A stretch of DNA of 64,000 nucleotides from Symsagittifera roscoffensis (GCF_963678635.1 NC_087070.1:52676750-52740749); one strand, 5' to 3'; positions 41,040-52,674 are shown, counted from the stretch's first letter. Notes: generated by a model from the letters alone, not told the origin. Translations and numbers: made by a program.

Positions 41040-43620
41040 AAAAATTCGCAGAAGTCTAGCTGAAAGTCTACTGGGTTTGGATTGTTGGAAGTCTCATCAG
41101 TACCATCGGCAAAAGAAAGACATTAGCACTAATGGCTGCAAAATTCATACCATAGATATTAATTTAAAACAAAAGGGGCCCAGTATCGAGCCCCGTGGAA
41201 CACCTGTGGCAGTAAATAACCAATCAAATGGGGCATCGTTGACGTACACGCATTGATATCTTTCAGATAAATAATTATGAACAGAATTTTTACATTTGCT
41301 TTGAGTCCAAATGGTTTCCTCATTTAGAAATCAAGATTTTGTGATCAGGCGTATGGAAGGTTTTTTTTCAAATCAATGAGAAAACTGTGTTTTAAATTTG
41401 TATCAAAACGGAGCCTTAAGCGCTTATTCAATTCAGCTAAGGCAGCTACTGTGGCATATTTTTGACAAAACTCAAATTGGCGTTCATAGAGCAAGTAGAA
41501 TTTTTCGAGTTTTTTAAAATCTAATAGGCATTACATTTTCAATTTTTTTAATTGCAGCTTGTGAGCAACGATAATGGTCGGAAATGGTTCAAATCCCTTT
41601 TGCTCTCAAAGTTATGAAGAGACAATCTTTTGCATACTTAAGTGAATAACGAAACAATCCTGTTTTGAATGGTGGATTGGTATCGCTTTTTTCATCAATT
41701 TCGCAAATTTGTTTTGGTTTGAGTGCCTGAATAATACTGGTTTTTTCATGCAACGAACTATCAGCAAGATAAATTGACCACTTTGAAAATTGAAATTTTT
41801 ATCAACATTTTCAACATTATCTGCCAGCTTTGTCCCAATAAAGAAAACAAACTCAATGAGGTATTAGCTAATTCACTAGCATACTAGGTGTTTTTTCATT
41901 TGTGATTAATGGCAGAAACTGCAGATACTCTCGCTTTTTTTTGATTGATTCATTTAAAAATTTAAATACCTATTTCGAGTTTCTTATGCAATTTTTAAAT
42001 GTTTTGTAATAGATGATTTTTTTATCTTTCCTAACAATGTTTTGACTTCATTTGTTCACCAGTGAACCCATTCAGTTTAACTCTGTTATCTTTATCACAC
42101 TTCCACAAAATAAGTAACTGATATTTGTTAATGTTAGCTTTTATTAGACTTCTTTTGAACCATGGTGCGTTTGCTTTCATCTTTTTATGGAGTTTTAAAA
42201 ATGAGCAAAATTATTTGGTGCAGATATTTCTGAAATTCATCATAAGCGATATCAAAATTGGCCAGATTCACAAAATGCGAAACTTTTCGATTCACTTTTG
42301 AGGCTGCTAGAATTTCGCTGTTACCTTTTTGTTACAACAAAAAGGACGCAGCGCGTTAGAAGGGGCTTCATAGCTCTCGTTAGCAAGTGGTTTTCAATTT
42401 TCATTCAGCTTGGACAATGATCAGAAAAACATTCACTCTCAAGTTTGTTACTGGTAAGAAAATCAATATTCCTTACTGTAAGACTATCATTTTTTGATGT
42501 TGCTGATTCTAATGGCAGATTAATTTCAGAATTTTAAACTGTTAGCGCTGATTGCATTTAAATAGGATGTACCCAGTGAGTGGTGCCTATCAGTCTACAG
42601 AGATAAGTCTTTTCCCTGAGAACTAAAAAATACACCTTTTTCAGGTAAACTAACCTCCATTTGGACTACTAGAATAACTTGATCATTCAATTGCATTCTT
42701 GTTCCTCCTCCTTTTGTAGGTCTTTTTTGGCTATTATTGAGTTGAATCAGGTTATTTGGTACATTTTTAGATTATCAGTATCACCTCACTAAGTTTCTGT
42801 AAGAAATGTTTTTTTTTGACGCTGTTTTTATATTTTCTCAAATTCAATTAAGTTTTGAGCTCAAGTTTTGAAAGATAATTTAAATGATACCTGTGATTCC
42901 TTTCATGAAACTCACGGGGTTTCAGTTCATAAAAATTTTGGCTAGATTAGGATTACAATTTTTGTGCGGTGTTTACTTCTTACGATTCCTTACTGTATTA
43001 TTCCTTACTTGTAAAACGGTCAATTCTCGTTTTTAGGATGCTGCTGATTCTAATGGCAGATAATTTTTGGAATTCAAAACTGTTATCGCTGATTGGATTT
43101 AAATACGATATAGCCAGTTAATTCAGTTTACACAAAGACTGGTATTTCGTATTTTATTAAACGTTCCATTTCGTTGCATAGTTTTTCTACATTTTCAAAA
43201 TCATACCTAAGTGGTACGTTTCAGTCTACAGTGATGAGTCTTTTCCCTGAGAATTCGAAAAAAAAACACCTATTGGTACAGGTAAACTAACCTCCCTTGG
43301 ACTACTAAAATAATTTGATCATTCAATTGTGTCATTGTTCCTCCTCCTCTTGTAGGTCTATTTTTGGCTATTATTTAGTTGAAGCCGGTTATTTTGTACA
43401 TTTTTAGATTATCAGTATCACTTAACTAAGTTTCTGTCAGAAATAATTGTTTTCTGTTTTTTTTACATTCTGAATTTCAATTAAGTTTTGAGTTCAGGTT
43501 TTGAAAGATATTTTAAGTTATATCTGTGATTGTTTTACATGAAATTCACAAGGGTTTCAGTTTATGAAAGTTTTGGCCAGGTTAGGATTATGATTTTTGT
43601 GCGGTGTTAATTTTTTTTGC
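41040..43620 (-). pseudogene. Decayed non-LTR retrotransposon (LINE) with EN and RT remnants
   Basis: Read on the - strand: an apurinic-endonuclease remnant with the block RGGGTMTQLND (near 43330) and SDHCPS (42408-42425), then RT blocks LEKFYLLYERQFEFCQKYA (about 41465-41520), FLIDLKK (near 41370) and GVPRGSILGPLL (41170-41206). This block order, endonuclease before RT with the G-V-P-x-G-S-x-L-G-P-L-L box, is that of CR1/L2/Jockey-type LINEs. Several stops and frameshifts; no YxDD box found. The endonuclease part occurs twice in tandem. Confidence 0.75.
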
Positions 43621-44451
43621 GATAAGTGCGTAGCGTAGCCTATTAATTAGACCTCAAAACAGTTTCAAGTTTTCTTATTGGGTCTTTAAATTTTTTAAAG
43701 GAAATATTGCTTGAAAATGTTCCCAAAATTCTATTTTTGAAGTTATATTGAAATTTAATTGCGTCATTTTGCATGTGTGCGTTCTTTGAAAGGAAGTGAA
43801 GTTTTTTTCAAGAAGTTGAATTTCTGATGACTTTTTGGCTAAACGGGTGTCTGCTAAATAACTACCGGCTTAGTTGCTGTTTTTCTTTGTTTCATTGCTA
43901 CGGGCTATGTTTTTTTATTTCTTGCGATTTTTTCCTTGCCAATTCTAGTGGGTGTTTTTTTTTCATGCAATGATTTGGTCTGGATGATTTCTAGTTGAGA
44001 TAAACCGAGATGAATTTATAAAAGTTCTTTAGTTTTTTAGTGTTTAGAACGTAGTGAAGACGCTAATAGGGGTCGCGTTTTGTTTTTTGTTTGATATTTT
44101 GCTGTTTGAGGCTTGATTTTTTCATTTCTTTCAGCGAATGAGTTTGAATTGAACTTGAAAGTTACGGTAAAAACAAGCCGAAATTGATTTTCAATTTCAA
44201 AAGTGAATTTTAGTTTTAGGGTTTTCCAACGAACTGAAAAATTTGTTCATTGATACAAACTTCTCAGATTGGGAAAAACATGCTTTCTGGGCTCTAAAAC
44301 AAGGCTCTATTTCCAAGTGCTTATAACCTGTAGCATAAAGTGCAGAAGCTGTATCAAATTGCCCGAGCTTTAGTGGAAAAACAGGGCTTTATTTTAAAGT
44401 TCAGAAACTGCAGCTTAGTTTCCTGCTCTTCTGACTTTCTTGTGAAATTAG
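43621..44451. other. Intron upstream of an exon, no gene seen
   Basis: AT-rich intron with one R-like fragment near 44160-44260 (TTTTAGGGTTTTCCAACG). It ends in the acceptor TTTCTTGTGAAATTAG. Confidence 0.5.
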
Positions 44452-44640
44452 GCGCTCACCCGGTGGTGCAAGTGGAGACGACTCCTGTGTCGCAGACTGA
44501 GATCGAGATCACCTGGGAGACATTCGGAGAGCACAGTGATGACATCATGTTCAACATCTACAGATACCACGACGGCTCACAAGACCACGAGGAGAAGATC
44601 GAGAACGTCACTCTTAATGATTTGCCTTATAAGGACGCAG
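44452..44640 (+). CDS. Host FN3-protein gene, exon 6 of the window
   Basis: A 189-nt exon, phase 1 at both ends, with donor GTGTGT at 44641. It opens a new FN3 module: HPVVQVETTPVSQTEIEITW carries the strand-B pattern ending in the conserved Trp, followed by DIMFNIYRYHDG. Phase 1 borders are usual for FN3 modules and allow module shuffling. The gene continues to the right of the window, since no further compatible exon is seen up to 64000. Confidence 0.88.
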
Positions 44641-44672
44641 GTGTGTGTTCAGTTGCAACTAATTTGTTCAGT

Positions 44673-44880
44673 CTGATTAAGAGTCCATGAACGTAGTTCA
44701 CACTCTTACATAGGGCGTGATTTTTTATCGTCTTTTTTCAGTAAAAGTTTTAAAGTTTGTTCAGGCTCAAACTGATTTTTTTAGCAATTTGGTTTTTGAG
44801 TTCTTTTTGGCCTGAGCTCCTTTCCTTCTGATAAAAGGAAGACAAACTCCTAAATAACTAAAAAGGCTTTATTTTGTCCA
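44673..44880 (+). repeat. Interspersed repeat R, copy 8 (3'-truncated)
   Basis: Well-kept 5' end: AAGAGTCCATGAACGTAG, ACTCTTACATAGG, and the T-tract CGTCTTTTTTCAG. It ends near GGAAGACAAACTCC. It lies 33 bp after a host exon. Confidence 0.7.
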
Positions 44881-45495
44881 AATTTTGTGTGCTACAGGCA
44901 ATATTTTCAAAAAACGCGTGCTTAAAAAAAGCTTTTACCAAAAAAATTGCAAGAAAGTACCACAGAAAATTCCGGCCATGTTTATAAGAAATATTTGAAA
45001 TAGTTTTTCATTTTTTTCCAAAATATTGTCGTTTTTTGGGCTTGGTGTGGTAAAAAGATCTGAAAAAAGCCTAAATCTTAGACATATTCCTAGCCATAGC
45101 TCAACAGGTGTTTTGTATTGCAGTTTTCTTTCAAAACTGATGAAAAATTACACATTGTTTCTGAACTTTTTCTTCTTTTTTAGATTTTTTTGAGTTCATG
45201 TATTTTGTTTTCAAGATGGCGATAAAAAATCATTTACACCTATTTTTACTGGAGTTTTGTCATCTTTTCTGGACTTGAGTAAAAATTTCACGACCTGCTT
45301 GTCCTCCTATAAGAAGCCTGCTCGCTTGCTATTTTCGCTCGAAGTCAGACTTAATGTCTAATCTGAATTTTTTAAACTTTTTTTCAGATTTTCGAAAAGT
45401 ATTAAACGTCTTTCGAATCACAACTGAAAGGGCTTTGATTTGATATAATACTCAATCCATTCAGATCATTAATCAAGGTACCTGGTTTTGCGTGA
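44881..45495. other. Intron before the gypsy array, no gene seen
   Basis: AT-rich sequence without recognised features. Confidence 0.45.
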
Positions 45496-45687
45496 TGTTG
45501 TGATTTGTTTTTAGCTGTTTTAAATGACCTTCGGTATTAATTATATACCAGTTAACTTAGTTGATAGAGTGTTCGTTCAGTTGTCCTTTTAAAACGTTTT
45601 GAATTAATACACTCCATTTTATCCGTTTTATCTTTTTAAGTTACTGTACATTAGTTGTACATAGCTCTTAGAATTAGAATACTTTAT
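45496..45687 (+). repeat. gypsy family 2 LTR, copy 1 (5' LTR)
   Basis: Starts TGTTGTGATTTG, contains CTTCGGTATTAATTATATACC-like inverted blocks, and ends near GAATACTTTA, just before the primer site. It is about 190 bp. Five further copies lie at 48935, 52675, 55619, 58299 and 61884. Confidence 0.75.
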
Positions 45688-45689
45688 AA

Positions 45690-45707
45690 TGGCGCAGTCT
45701 AATGATT
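45690..45707 (+). promoter_or_regulatory. Primer-binding site, gypsy family 2
   Basis: TGGCGCAGTC follows the LTR directly. The first ten bases equal those of the G1 primer site and fit a serine-type tRNA 3' end; later bases diverge. Confidence 0.6.
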
Positions 45708-46464
45708 CGAACGTGCGAGGAATCCCACCTTCTGGCCTAACCACTCCTTAGAGCCACCTCATGCCTGGACCCAATGGAGCGACCAATTTCAATTGGCGAT
45801 TATTGCAAAGGAAAATCAGGACATAGAGAGACTACACGGACCAGAGGTTCCAGAAACGCAAATCCCCATTTTGGAACAAGTTACAGGAAGCGAGTCGGAC
45901 ACGGACAGAGCTAGCAGAGAGACAAGGAATAGAAACGCAATGATACAGTACGAAACCCCCGAAGAAAAGCGTATCAACGAGGAGAAAAGAAAGTTTAACG
46001 GAATGAGACGAACGGAGGCAGATAAGAAACTGCGTTCAATTTTATTTCTAGCTCTAGGGAGCGGAGGAAAAAGAGTCTTCACGCAAAAGATCCCAAGGGT
46101 CAAGATTTTAACCATCTCCTTCACAGAGTTCTGGACCCTACTTGACGCAGCTTTCGACAAACCGCCCAACACAACCTTTGAGAGGTATAAATTATTGAAT
46201 CTAAAACAGAAAGACCGGGAATCATACGAGCAATTCTGGGGAGCTCTAACGGACTTGGCGAGTACGTGTAACATAAAGGAAAATGACGAGGCGGAATGGA
46301 TAGGGGATGTTTTCATCTGCAATATGAGAAACACAGACACCCAAAGGAAACTACTTTCAGTCACTATAAGTCCGACGGAAGCACTCAACCAAGCTTTGAT
46401 CGATGAAAAGGGATATTTTAATCATCAACAATTGACAAATATGGTACGATCATCGACCAATTGA
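45706..46464 (+). pseudogene. gypsy family 2: gag remnant (capsid)
   Basis: An open frame of about 250 codons with PPHAWTQWSDQF near its start and RSILFLALGSGG, FDKPPNTTFERYKLLNLKQ and SYEQFWGALTDLA, a capsid pattern of Ty3/gypsy Gag. No ATG is in this frame at the expected start, and a TGA ends it before the nucleocapsid part, so it is a broken gene. Confidence 0.8.
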
Positions 46465-46509
46465 ACGTCTTTTAAATCTTTTAACAATCATAATCAGATC
46501 AAGAAGGAA

Positions 46510-46872
46510 TTGAGTCTTAATATAGAACGTAGCAACACGTGCATGCAATGTGGGAATGCATTTACGAAAGGGCACCTGAACGTCTGCCTAGCGAAGGACA
46601 TAACTTGTAAAAATTGTAATTACCAAGGACACTTCGCCAAACTATGTAAATCCCGTAACAAACGACCCACTATAAATACTGTTGATGATAATTATGTAAA
46701 TTCTGAGAACTGTACATACGTCTCTCCGGAAAGCTCGTGGGGCGAAAATCAAGAATCTTGTGACGCGATAAACGCCTGGAACGAATACGGGCAGAGCGAC
46801 GATGGCGACTTCTCAATACTGAGCGTGAGAACAATTTACGACAAAAAGGACAAGAAACGAAGAAACTTCTGA
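46510..46872 (+). pseudogene. gypsy family 2: nucleocapsid zinc knuckles
   Basis: First knuckle CMQCGNAFTKGHLNVC (C-x2-C-x7-H-x3-C) and second CKNCNYQGHFAKLC (canonical C-x2-C-x4-H-x4-C), then an acidic tail. It is separated from the capsid frame by one stop. The unusual first knuckle is shared with G1. Confidence 0.8.
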
Positions 46873-46899
46873 ACATAAGCCTGGGTTGGGAGATGATTG

Positions 46900-47931
46900 T
46901 AAATATGAACATATCAGTAGACTCAGCAAGCCCTGTAAATTTTTAAAAACAAAATGTGTTGCACGAGATCAAACTAAGATACCCGAACCTGAAAACTTAC
47001 CCAGTGGAGAAGCAGATTAAAGACTTGTATTTCCTACGATCAACATCCTAGGAAAGATTATAGTGAGGACAAAATCCAATGGGTGGATCAGGGAAGAAAC
47101 ACCGTTCTTCATAACAGGCGGCCATGAACAAAACATCCTGGGGAATGGCAACCTACCCAAGTTAGGCATAGAAGTGACATAGAAGAAATGCCCCTAGCCA
47201 ATCTGGGTAATCAACCAACCATCATTTGAGAGTAAGTGCACAAGTCTGCTTTCTTTAAAAGACAAGATATCGGGTGAGTTCAAAGCATTATTCACTAGAG
47301 TGGGAAAAATACCCAACGAACACAAAGTAACCCACTTCCACTCACCGTTTAAACCAGTGCAGGCCAAAGGGAGAATCGTTCCACTTCACGTACTTGCAGA
47401 GGTAAATGAATAACCAAAAAGTATGGAGACCGAAGGTCACATAAAAAAGCTTGAAAAGTGCGACGAATATTGCTTTATCAGCCCGATTGTGATTACACGA
47501 AAAACAAATGGTTCAAATAAATTGGCATTAGATTCTAAATTACTAAACGATCAGATTTTTAAAAATAAGTACCAATTGCCAAATATTCTTGAACTCATAG
47601 ACAACGTGGCTCTTCAAATTTCAGAGAAATCCATCGGACAAGTTTGGTTCAGCAACCTAGATCTGAAAAACGCTTACAGCCAACTCAAACTATGTGATCA
47701 AACGAGCAAACAGTTTAATTTTATTATAGTAGGCGGTAAAACAACTGGAACGTATCGGTTTTTATTTGGATTTTATGGACTGGGGGACATGCCCAATGTA
47801 TCGCAACGGGTTATGGACGCACTCTTGAAGAACATGCCATTCACAAATTGTTACATAGACGACAATCCTAGATAAAAACAATATGGCCGGAAGTGCGCAT
47901 TTTTTGAATCAGAAATAGAATGGCTAGGCTT
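46900..47931 (+). pseudogene. gypsy family 2: protease end and reverse-transcriptase front
   Basis: Fragments in one path with several stops: protease C-terminal block NILGNGNLPKLGIEV (about 47140-47180), then RT fingers and palm. The open frame 47423-47875 carries FSNLDLKNAYSQLKL with the first catalytic Asp, TGTYRFLFGFYGLGDMP and the catalytic YIDD box. A stop follows at once, and homology ends at 47931 with ESEIEWLGF. The thumb and RNase H of this copy are absent. Confidence 0.8.
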
Positions 47932-48397
47932 CATAACTGCGTTTTTTAAGGTAAAAGGTGTTACCAGTTTTCCATCCATGTAAAGTAATCCATCAAATAA
48001 ACTGGTTTAATTAATGCCAATTTTCATTGATATTTTCTTAAATTTTTCTTAGGCTACTATTAAGAATTAAAAAATATAAAAAAGCAGTTGTAGCTTTAAT
48101 ATTTTAAAAATCCGAAAAAAAAACATTTGGAGTTGCAAAGTTTAGTTCTGTTGTGTTTTAAGTTACAAATTGGAATAGTCGAGTAAACGAGTTTTAGAAC
48201 TAAAGCGATAAGGTAATTATGTAATCTTGCGTAATCGGAATTTTCCAAACTTTAATCAATAGCATTGCAGTTCATTTTTTAAAAGTCCGTTGGATTTATT
48301 GTTTTGTTGATTTATTGATTGTAGCGAATATGAATTCGTAGTCTTAATGAGATGGAGGGTTGCCGAAGATGGGGGGGTTGGATGGGGGTTGCCGGGA
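47932..48397. repeat. Inserted foreign segment, copy 1
   Basis: A stretch nearly identical to 57294-57764 and similar to 63559-64000. Its first ~70 bp is the N-terminal part of an integrase finger on the - strand (MDGKLVTPFTLKNAVMK). The rest is AT-rich and has no gene. The left border shares CTTCATAA with the reverse-transcriptase end, the right border ACTTGGTCATCG with the third ORF, suggesting joining at short homologies. Confidence 0.65.
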
Positions 48398-48609
48398 CTT
48401 GGTCATCGAAGAAATCGGGCCCATCGGACAGACCAAATTATACGCCAAGTATGTCTCTCTTTAAAAACACATCCTCTAGATCGCACTCTTCATTACAACC
48501 GACAATCAACGACACATTAGATGTAGTAGAGAAATCGAGCGAAATATTCTCGACCATTGACTCAGAAGTAAAAGCCAAATTAGACGATTTCGATGAACAA
48601 TTTAACTGA
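48398..48609 (+). pseudogene. gypsy family 2: third-ORF tail, copy 1
   Basis: C-terminal piece of the third ORF (SSKKSGPSDRPNYTP to LDDFDEQFN, then TGA). Acidic and serine-rich; no known domain. The in-frame codons after the TGA (48610-48693) would encode KKIRPFFILFIILIGHF, a membrane-like tail. Followed by a ~240-bp tract and the LTR at 48935. Confidence 0.6.
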
Positions 48610-48934
48610 CTCTTAAAACTTAAAAAAATACGACCGTTCTTTATTTTATTTATAATCCTAATTGGTCATTTTACTGTACTCTTTGTAGATTAGTGTTTAT
48701 CTTTCAATCTAAGTTAAGTTATTTTATTTTTCTCTCAATTTCTGTAAAACTGTAAATTCTGTATGTTCACCCTGTACATTTGTACCTCCTTATTCATTTA
48801 GAGATACTATTTTGCTTGCTGTACTATTCTTTTCATGGCGCATTTTGTAAAATTTCGTTCCTACTTTTAAGGTTGAAAATGGGTGTATACAGAATTTGTT
48901 AGTGATCTAGTAATTTTTTTTCTCCGGTGGGAAA

Positions 48935-49085
48935 TGTTGTGATTTGTTTTTAGATGTTTTAAATGACCTTCGGTATTACTTAAATACCGGTTAACTTAGT
49001 TCGATACGACCATCGGTCGATCATAAAGTGTTCGTTCAGTTGTCCTTTTATAACATTTTAAAATAACACACTCTATTTTATAGGG
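48935..49085 (+). repeat. gypsy family 2 LTR, copy 2 (3'-truncated)
   Basis: Begins TGTTGTGATTTG after GGTGGGAAA and keeps TTCGTTCAGTTGTCC. It is joined near 49085 to GGGTTTACAAGATAAG, so the last ~60 bp is missing. Confidence 0.7.
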
Positions 49086-49189
49086 TTTACAAGATAAGTG
49101 TAGTTTTCAGTCCTAAAGGAGAAGTTACGTTCAGTGTTTGCTTTTTGCTCGACACGGCCATTTTTTTAGTTTCAAAATTTTGTTGAAAA

Positions 49190-49572
49190 CACACGCCTCG
49201 CACATGGGACTAGATGCGACTTCAGAACAGCTACAAGGGGACCAGTGGAAAACGATTGCTTTCGCATCAAGTTTATTAAATAACCCTGAAATGAAGTAGT
49301 CCACAAATGAATTAAAACTACTGGGCGTGTTGTGGGCCTCCGAACTTTTCAGGAATTATCTTTACGGAACAGAATTCCAAACCGTAACGGACCATAAAGC
49401 CCTACTCTCCGCCCTCTCGGCAAATCACGGGAATAAGACGATGCATAGCCGACTCACCCGTTGGGTAAACAGACTATTACCTTTAAAATTTAAAATATCC
49501 TTTTTACCAAGAAAAGATACCGATCATTTATCTAGATTAACTTCGAGCAAAGCCCTCCCAACCTCTCATTAG
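49190..49572 (+). pseudogene. gypsy family 2 unit B: RNase H
   Basis: Contains AHMGLDATSEQLQGDQW and TIAFASSLL, then after a TAG stop STNELKLLGVLWASELFRNY, TDHKALLSALSAN and FLPRKDTDHLSRL. The TAG stands where a Tyr is usual before STNE. Protein otherwise well kept and identical to the copy at 58691-58936. Confidence 0.8.
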
Positions 49573-50219
49573 GTCGAAACATTTTTAGTCGCTTCAATCG
49601 ACAAAATTCAGAACATCCTATTTAATAGAACACATTTTAACTCTGGAGATGTAAATACTGTAGATAGACCGCCGGTCGCTGTAAGTACTAATACTCTCGT
49701 TAATAGTAATATCCCGTCGTTAATAGAAAGTTCAAGCGACGTGATTGGTCAAGACTGCTCAAATAGCTCTTTAGATAATTTCAAACTCAAGATGATTGTC
49801 GCTATTATATCTTGTATTGCTCGGTTGTTAAAAAATTGTGAGTATTCTCTAATTCTTACAGAAAACTGTACTTCAAAGTGCTTACCTTTTGATAATTCTG
49901 AATTCATTTCAAGAGCATCACTTTCTCGGACAAGGTCCTTTCACATTTTATTCATAAGAGCAAACAGTTTTTACCACAATCCAAAAAGAGATTCAGTGTT
50001 CCGAAAATGGAGGAAATTATCGGCCCATTTTTAATCATTCCTGAAGAACATAATATTGCCCTTAAATTCAAAAATGACCAGCTTCCAGATGACCACGCGA
50101 ACCTAGTCAAGACTTATAAATCAGATTTAAACCTACCAATGTCTCCTATACTCCCCGAAAACCACTGTTCAAGGAAACTTCTTCAATTAATGACCAGGGA
50201 AGACAAAGTGATATAGGAC
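49573..50219 (+). pseudogene. gypsy family 2 unit B: linker
   Basis: Open pieces 49741-50034 and 50007-50216 between RNase H and integrase. No catalytic motif. The second ends LLQLMTREDKVI and a stop, where the integrase begins. Confidence 0.6.
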
Positions 50220-51120
50220 TTGATTGAGACATTAAAGACTAATCGACCAATGGGCATCCACGGAGCGTACATGAAAAACTTTGCTAAAGATCTCTACGTG
50301 AAAGATAAACTACTAGTTGTCGACAACAAACTAGTCGTAGCAGCCACCATCAGGGGAACTTTTAATACTATGCTACACGAGACCCACCCAGGCCAGTTTG
50401 GGATGAAGTCTCTCGCAGAACATATGTGATGGCCGCACATCTACCGAGAGATCTACCATCACGGGAAGTCTTTTAGCCAATGCTTGAAAGCTGGTAAGAA
50501 CCTCAAAGTTTTGCTAGGTACTGACAACATTAGAAAACTGCCGACGTTGACATTTGCTAACGAAGAAATAAATCTGGATTTCGCAGGACCGTTGGACGCG
50601 TTCCGGGGTAATAAAAAAACATTCGTTTATGTATCGAACGATTCACTAACTTCCCATCGGCCGAGATCGTAAATAACACGTCGGCGAAAAATGTGATTTC
50701 TTTCTTAAACTATTAGTGCCACCTTCACGGTTTTTCAAGGAAAATTACAGTCGACCATGGGTCTTGCTTTTTATACAACGATTTTTAAAAATTTTCTGCA
50801 AAAAATTCAACATCGAGACAATTTATTGTACAGTCAGCGACCTTAGATCCAATGGGCTGATGCAAAAGTTAGTTTATACGATAAAATCCAAGTTACTGGC
50901 AATGTCATTCGAGTTACTTAAACCTTCTCTAAACTCCTCGATTGAAAAAAAATATTTGGAACTTGAGATTCTCTAAACAAGCGTCCATCGGCTGTACCCC
51001 GTTCGAAAAACATTTTAATAGAGCGGCTAACACTAGATGGAAAAATTGGATTTCCTTTGACAACCATTTGGATAAAGAGAAGTCGATCTTATCCAACCAA
51101 CGGGCCAGTAACTAGTAACT
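50220..51120 (+). pseudogene. gypsy family 2 unit B: integrase
   Basis: Zinc-finger block LHETHPGQFGMKSLAEHM, then TGA in place of the first Trp of the usual WWPH, then WPHIYREIYHH and KSFSQC (one finger Cys is Phe in this unit only), and INLDFAGPLDAF with the first catalytic Asp. Later parts are frameshifted (50716-50976). The C-terminal segment CTPFEKHFNRAANTRW follows. Confidence 0.78.
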
Positions 51121-51434
51121 GCACGATGGGGCGGAAGACAGCCCATCGGACCCGGAAGACAACTTACCGCTAGCGCAAGCCATCCTGAGCACAATCAGAC
51201 CAGAGGGCCACAACCAATCTAGAGGGTCTAACACAAAGAAAAAATTAGTTGCTGGCGGTAATATATCTAGAAGGGCTCCAAACAGTAAAAACGGGGATCC
51301 TTATTTTAACTTAGTAAAGAAGGATATCATTGACTGTTCAGATCATACTATAACCCTCGAAAACGGTCTCACATTTTACGTAAATCATGTTTGGCAGTTA
51401 AAGGAAAATTCTTCCTCGGCCCCAAAAAATCGGG
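51121..51434 (+). pseudogene. gypsy family 2 unit B: integrase C-terminal region
   Basis: Short open pieces with NSKNGDPYFNLVKKDI and DHTITLENG, corresponding to the chromatin-contact end of gypsy integrases. No chromodomain is evident. Confidence 0.5.
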
Positions 51435-52350
51435 GTGAACCAACCATTCATCGGGCACAAGTCATACGTTCATTCGAGTTTAGCTGGAAAGAGGAAGCTA
51501 TCTCCCCCAAAGAAGACCTTAGTGGCGCTAACACCTCAGCCAAGACAAGGCACCTCAAGAGCAGATGGAACTACGCAGATGTCGGATTCGCGGACGGGCA
51601 TAGAGACATCCCAAGACCCCATCCAGATCTCTTCAGGTTCTTCGTCATCCTTGAATTTAAACTCTTGGGACGGGATTAAAGACAATTACTTCGACGACAT
51701 GACTAATCATAACCTACCCCCGAGTCATCAATTCGAGTCTAATCAAGGGTTAAATGTTCCAGGTACTGCCGACTCCCCGCATTTGAGACTAAATCTATCA
51801 GTTAACGCAGACCAACGGGCGATTATAGAAGTTCCTGACTCCGCCGAGGTAGAAGGATCGGAAGGCAACCCAATACTGCTAGATAGTGCCTCAGATGCTG
51901 TGGCTCAACCAAATGCTCATCCAAGACACGCAAGATTGCGCAGGAACGTTGGATCCCCTACATTTTTTGCAGATTTATTGATCTAGCGCTCGAAAAAGTT
52001 GACCAGCCGACATTGCCAACACGGACTGACTTTACCAATAATTCCAGGCTTTTTTCGGGATTTCCTCAATGTCGGATCTTTCGACACCTTTAGCGGAGGC
52101 TCCACCTTTACAAACTCTTGTGGCAGAAACCACACTGACTTGGTCATCGAAGAAATCGGGCCCATCGGACAGACCAAATTATACGCCAAGTATGTCTCTC
52201 TTTAAAAACACCTCATCTGGATCGCACTCTTCAATAAAACCGACCATCAACGACACATTGGATAAGGTAGAGAAATCGAGCGAAATATCCTCGACCATTG
52301 ACTCAGAAGTAAAAGCCAAATTAGACGATTTTGATGAACAATTTAACTGA
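51435..52350 (+). pseudogene. gypsy family 2 unit B: third ORF
   Basis: Two open pieces (51435-51986 and 52069-52350) offset by a frameshift and a stop. The protein is low-complexity, serine-, asparagine- and aspartate-rich, with NQPFIGHKSY at its start and LDDFDEQFN at its end. No signal peptide, cysteine framework or known domain. It sits between integrase and LTR, where some gypsy elements carry env. A membrane-like tail (52351-52434) follows an in-frame TGA. Confidence 0.6.
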
Positions 52351-52674
52351 CACTTAAAACTCAAAAAAATACGACCGTTCTTTATTTTATTTATAATCCT
52401 AATTGATCATTTTACTGTGCTCTTTGTAGATTAGTGTTTGTCTTTCAATCTTAGTTTAGTTATTTTGTTTTTCTCTCAATTTCTGTAAAACTGTCAATTC
52501 TGTATGTTGACCCTGTGCATTTGTACCTTCCTATTTGTTTAGAGATACTATTTTCCTTGCTGTACTAATCTTTTCACGGCGCAGTTTGTAAAGTTTTGTT
52601 CCTATTTTTAAGGTGGAAAATGTGTGTATATAGAACTAGTTAGTGATTTGGTAGTTTTTTTCCCCGGTGGGAAA

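Noticed and set aside
45816-46388. 190-codon frame on the - strand
   Set aside because: Antisense shadow of the gypsy gag frame.
50427-50435. UGA read as Trp in this organism
   Set aside because: The intact BEL frame and host exons use TGG for Trp and TGA as stop. The TGA in the gypsy integrases is better explained by decay before duplication.
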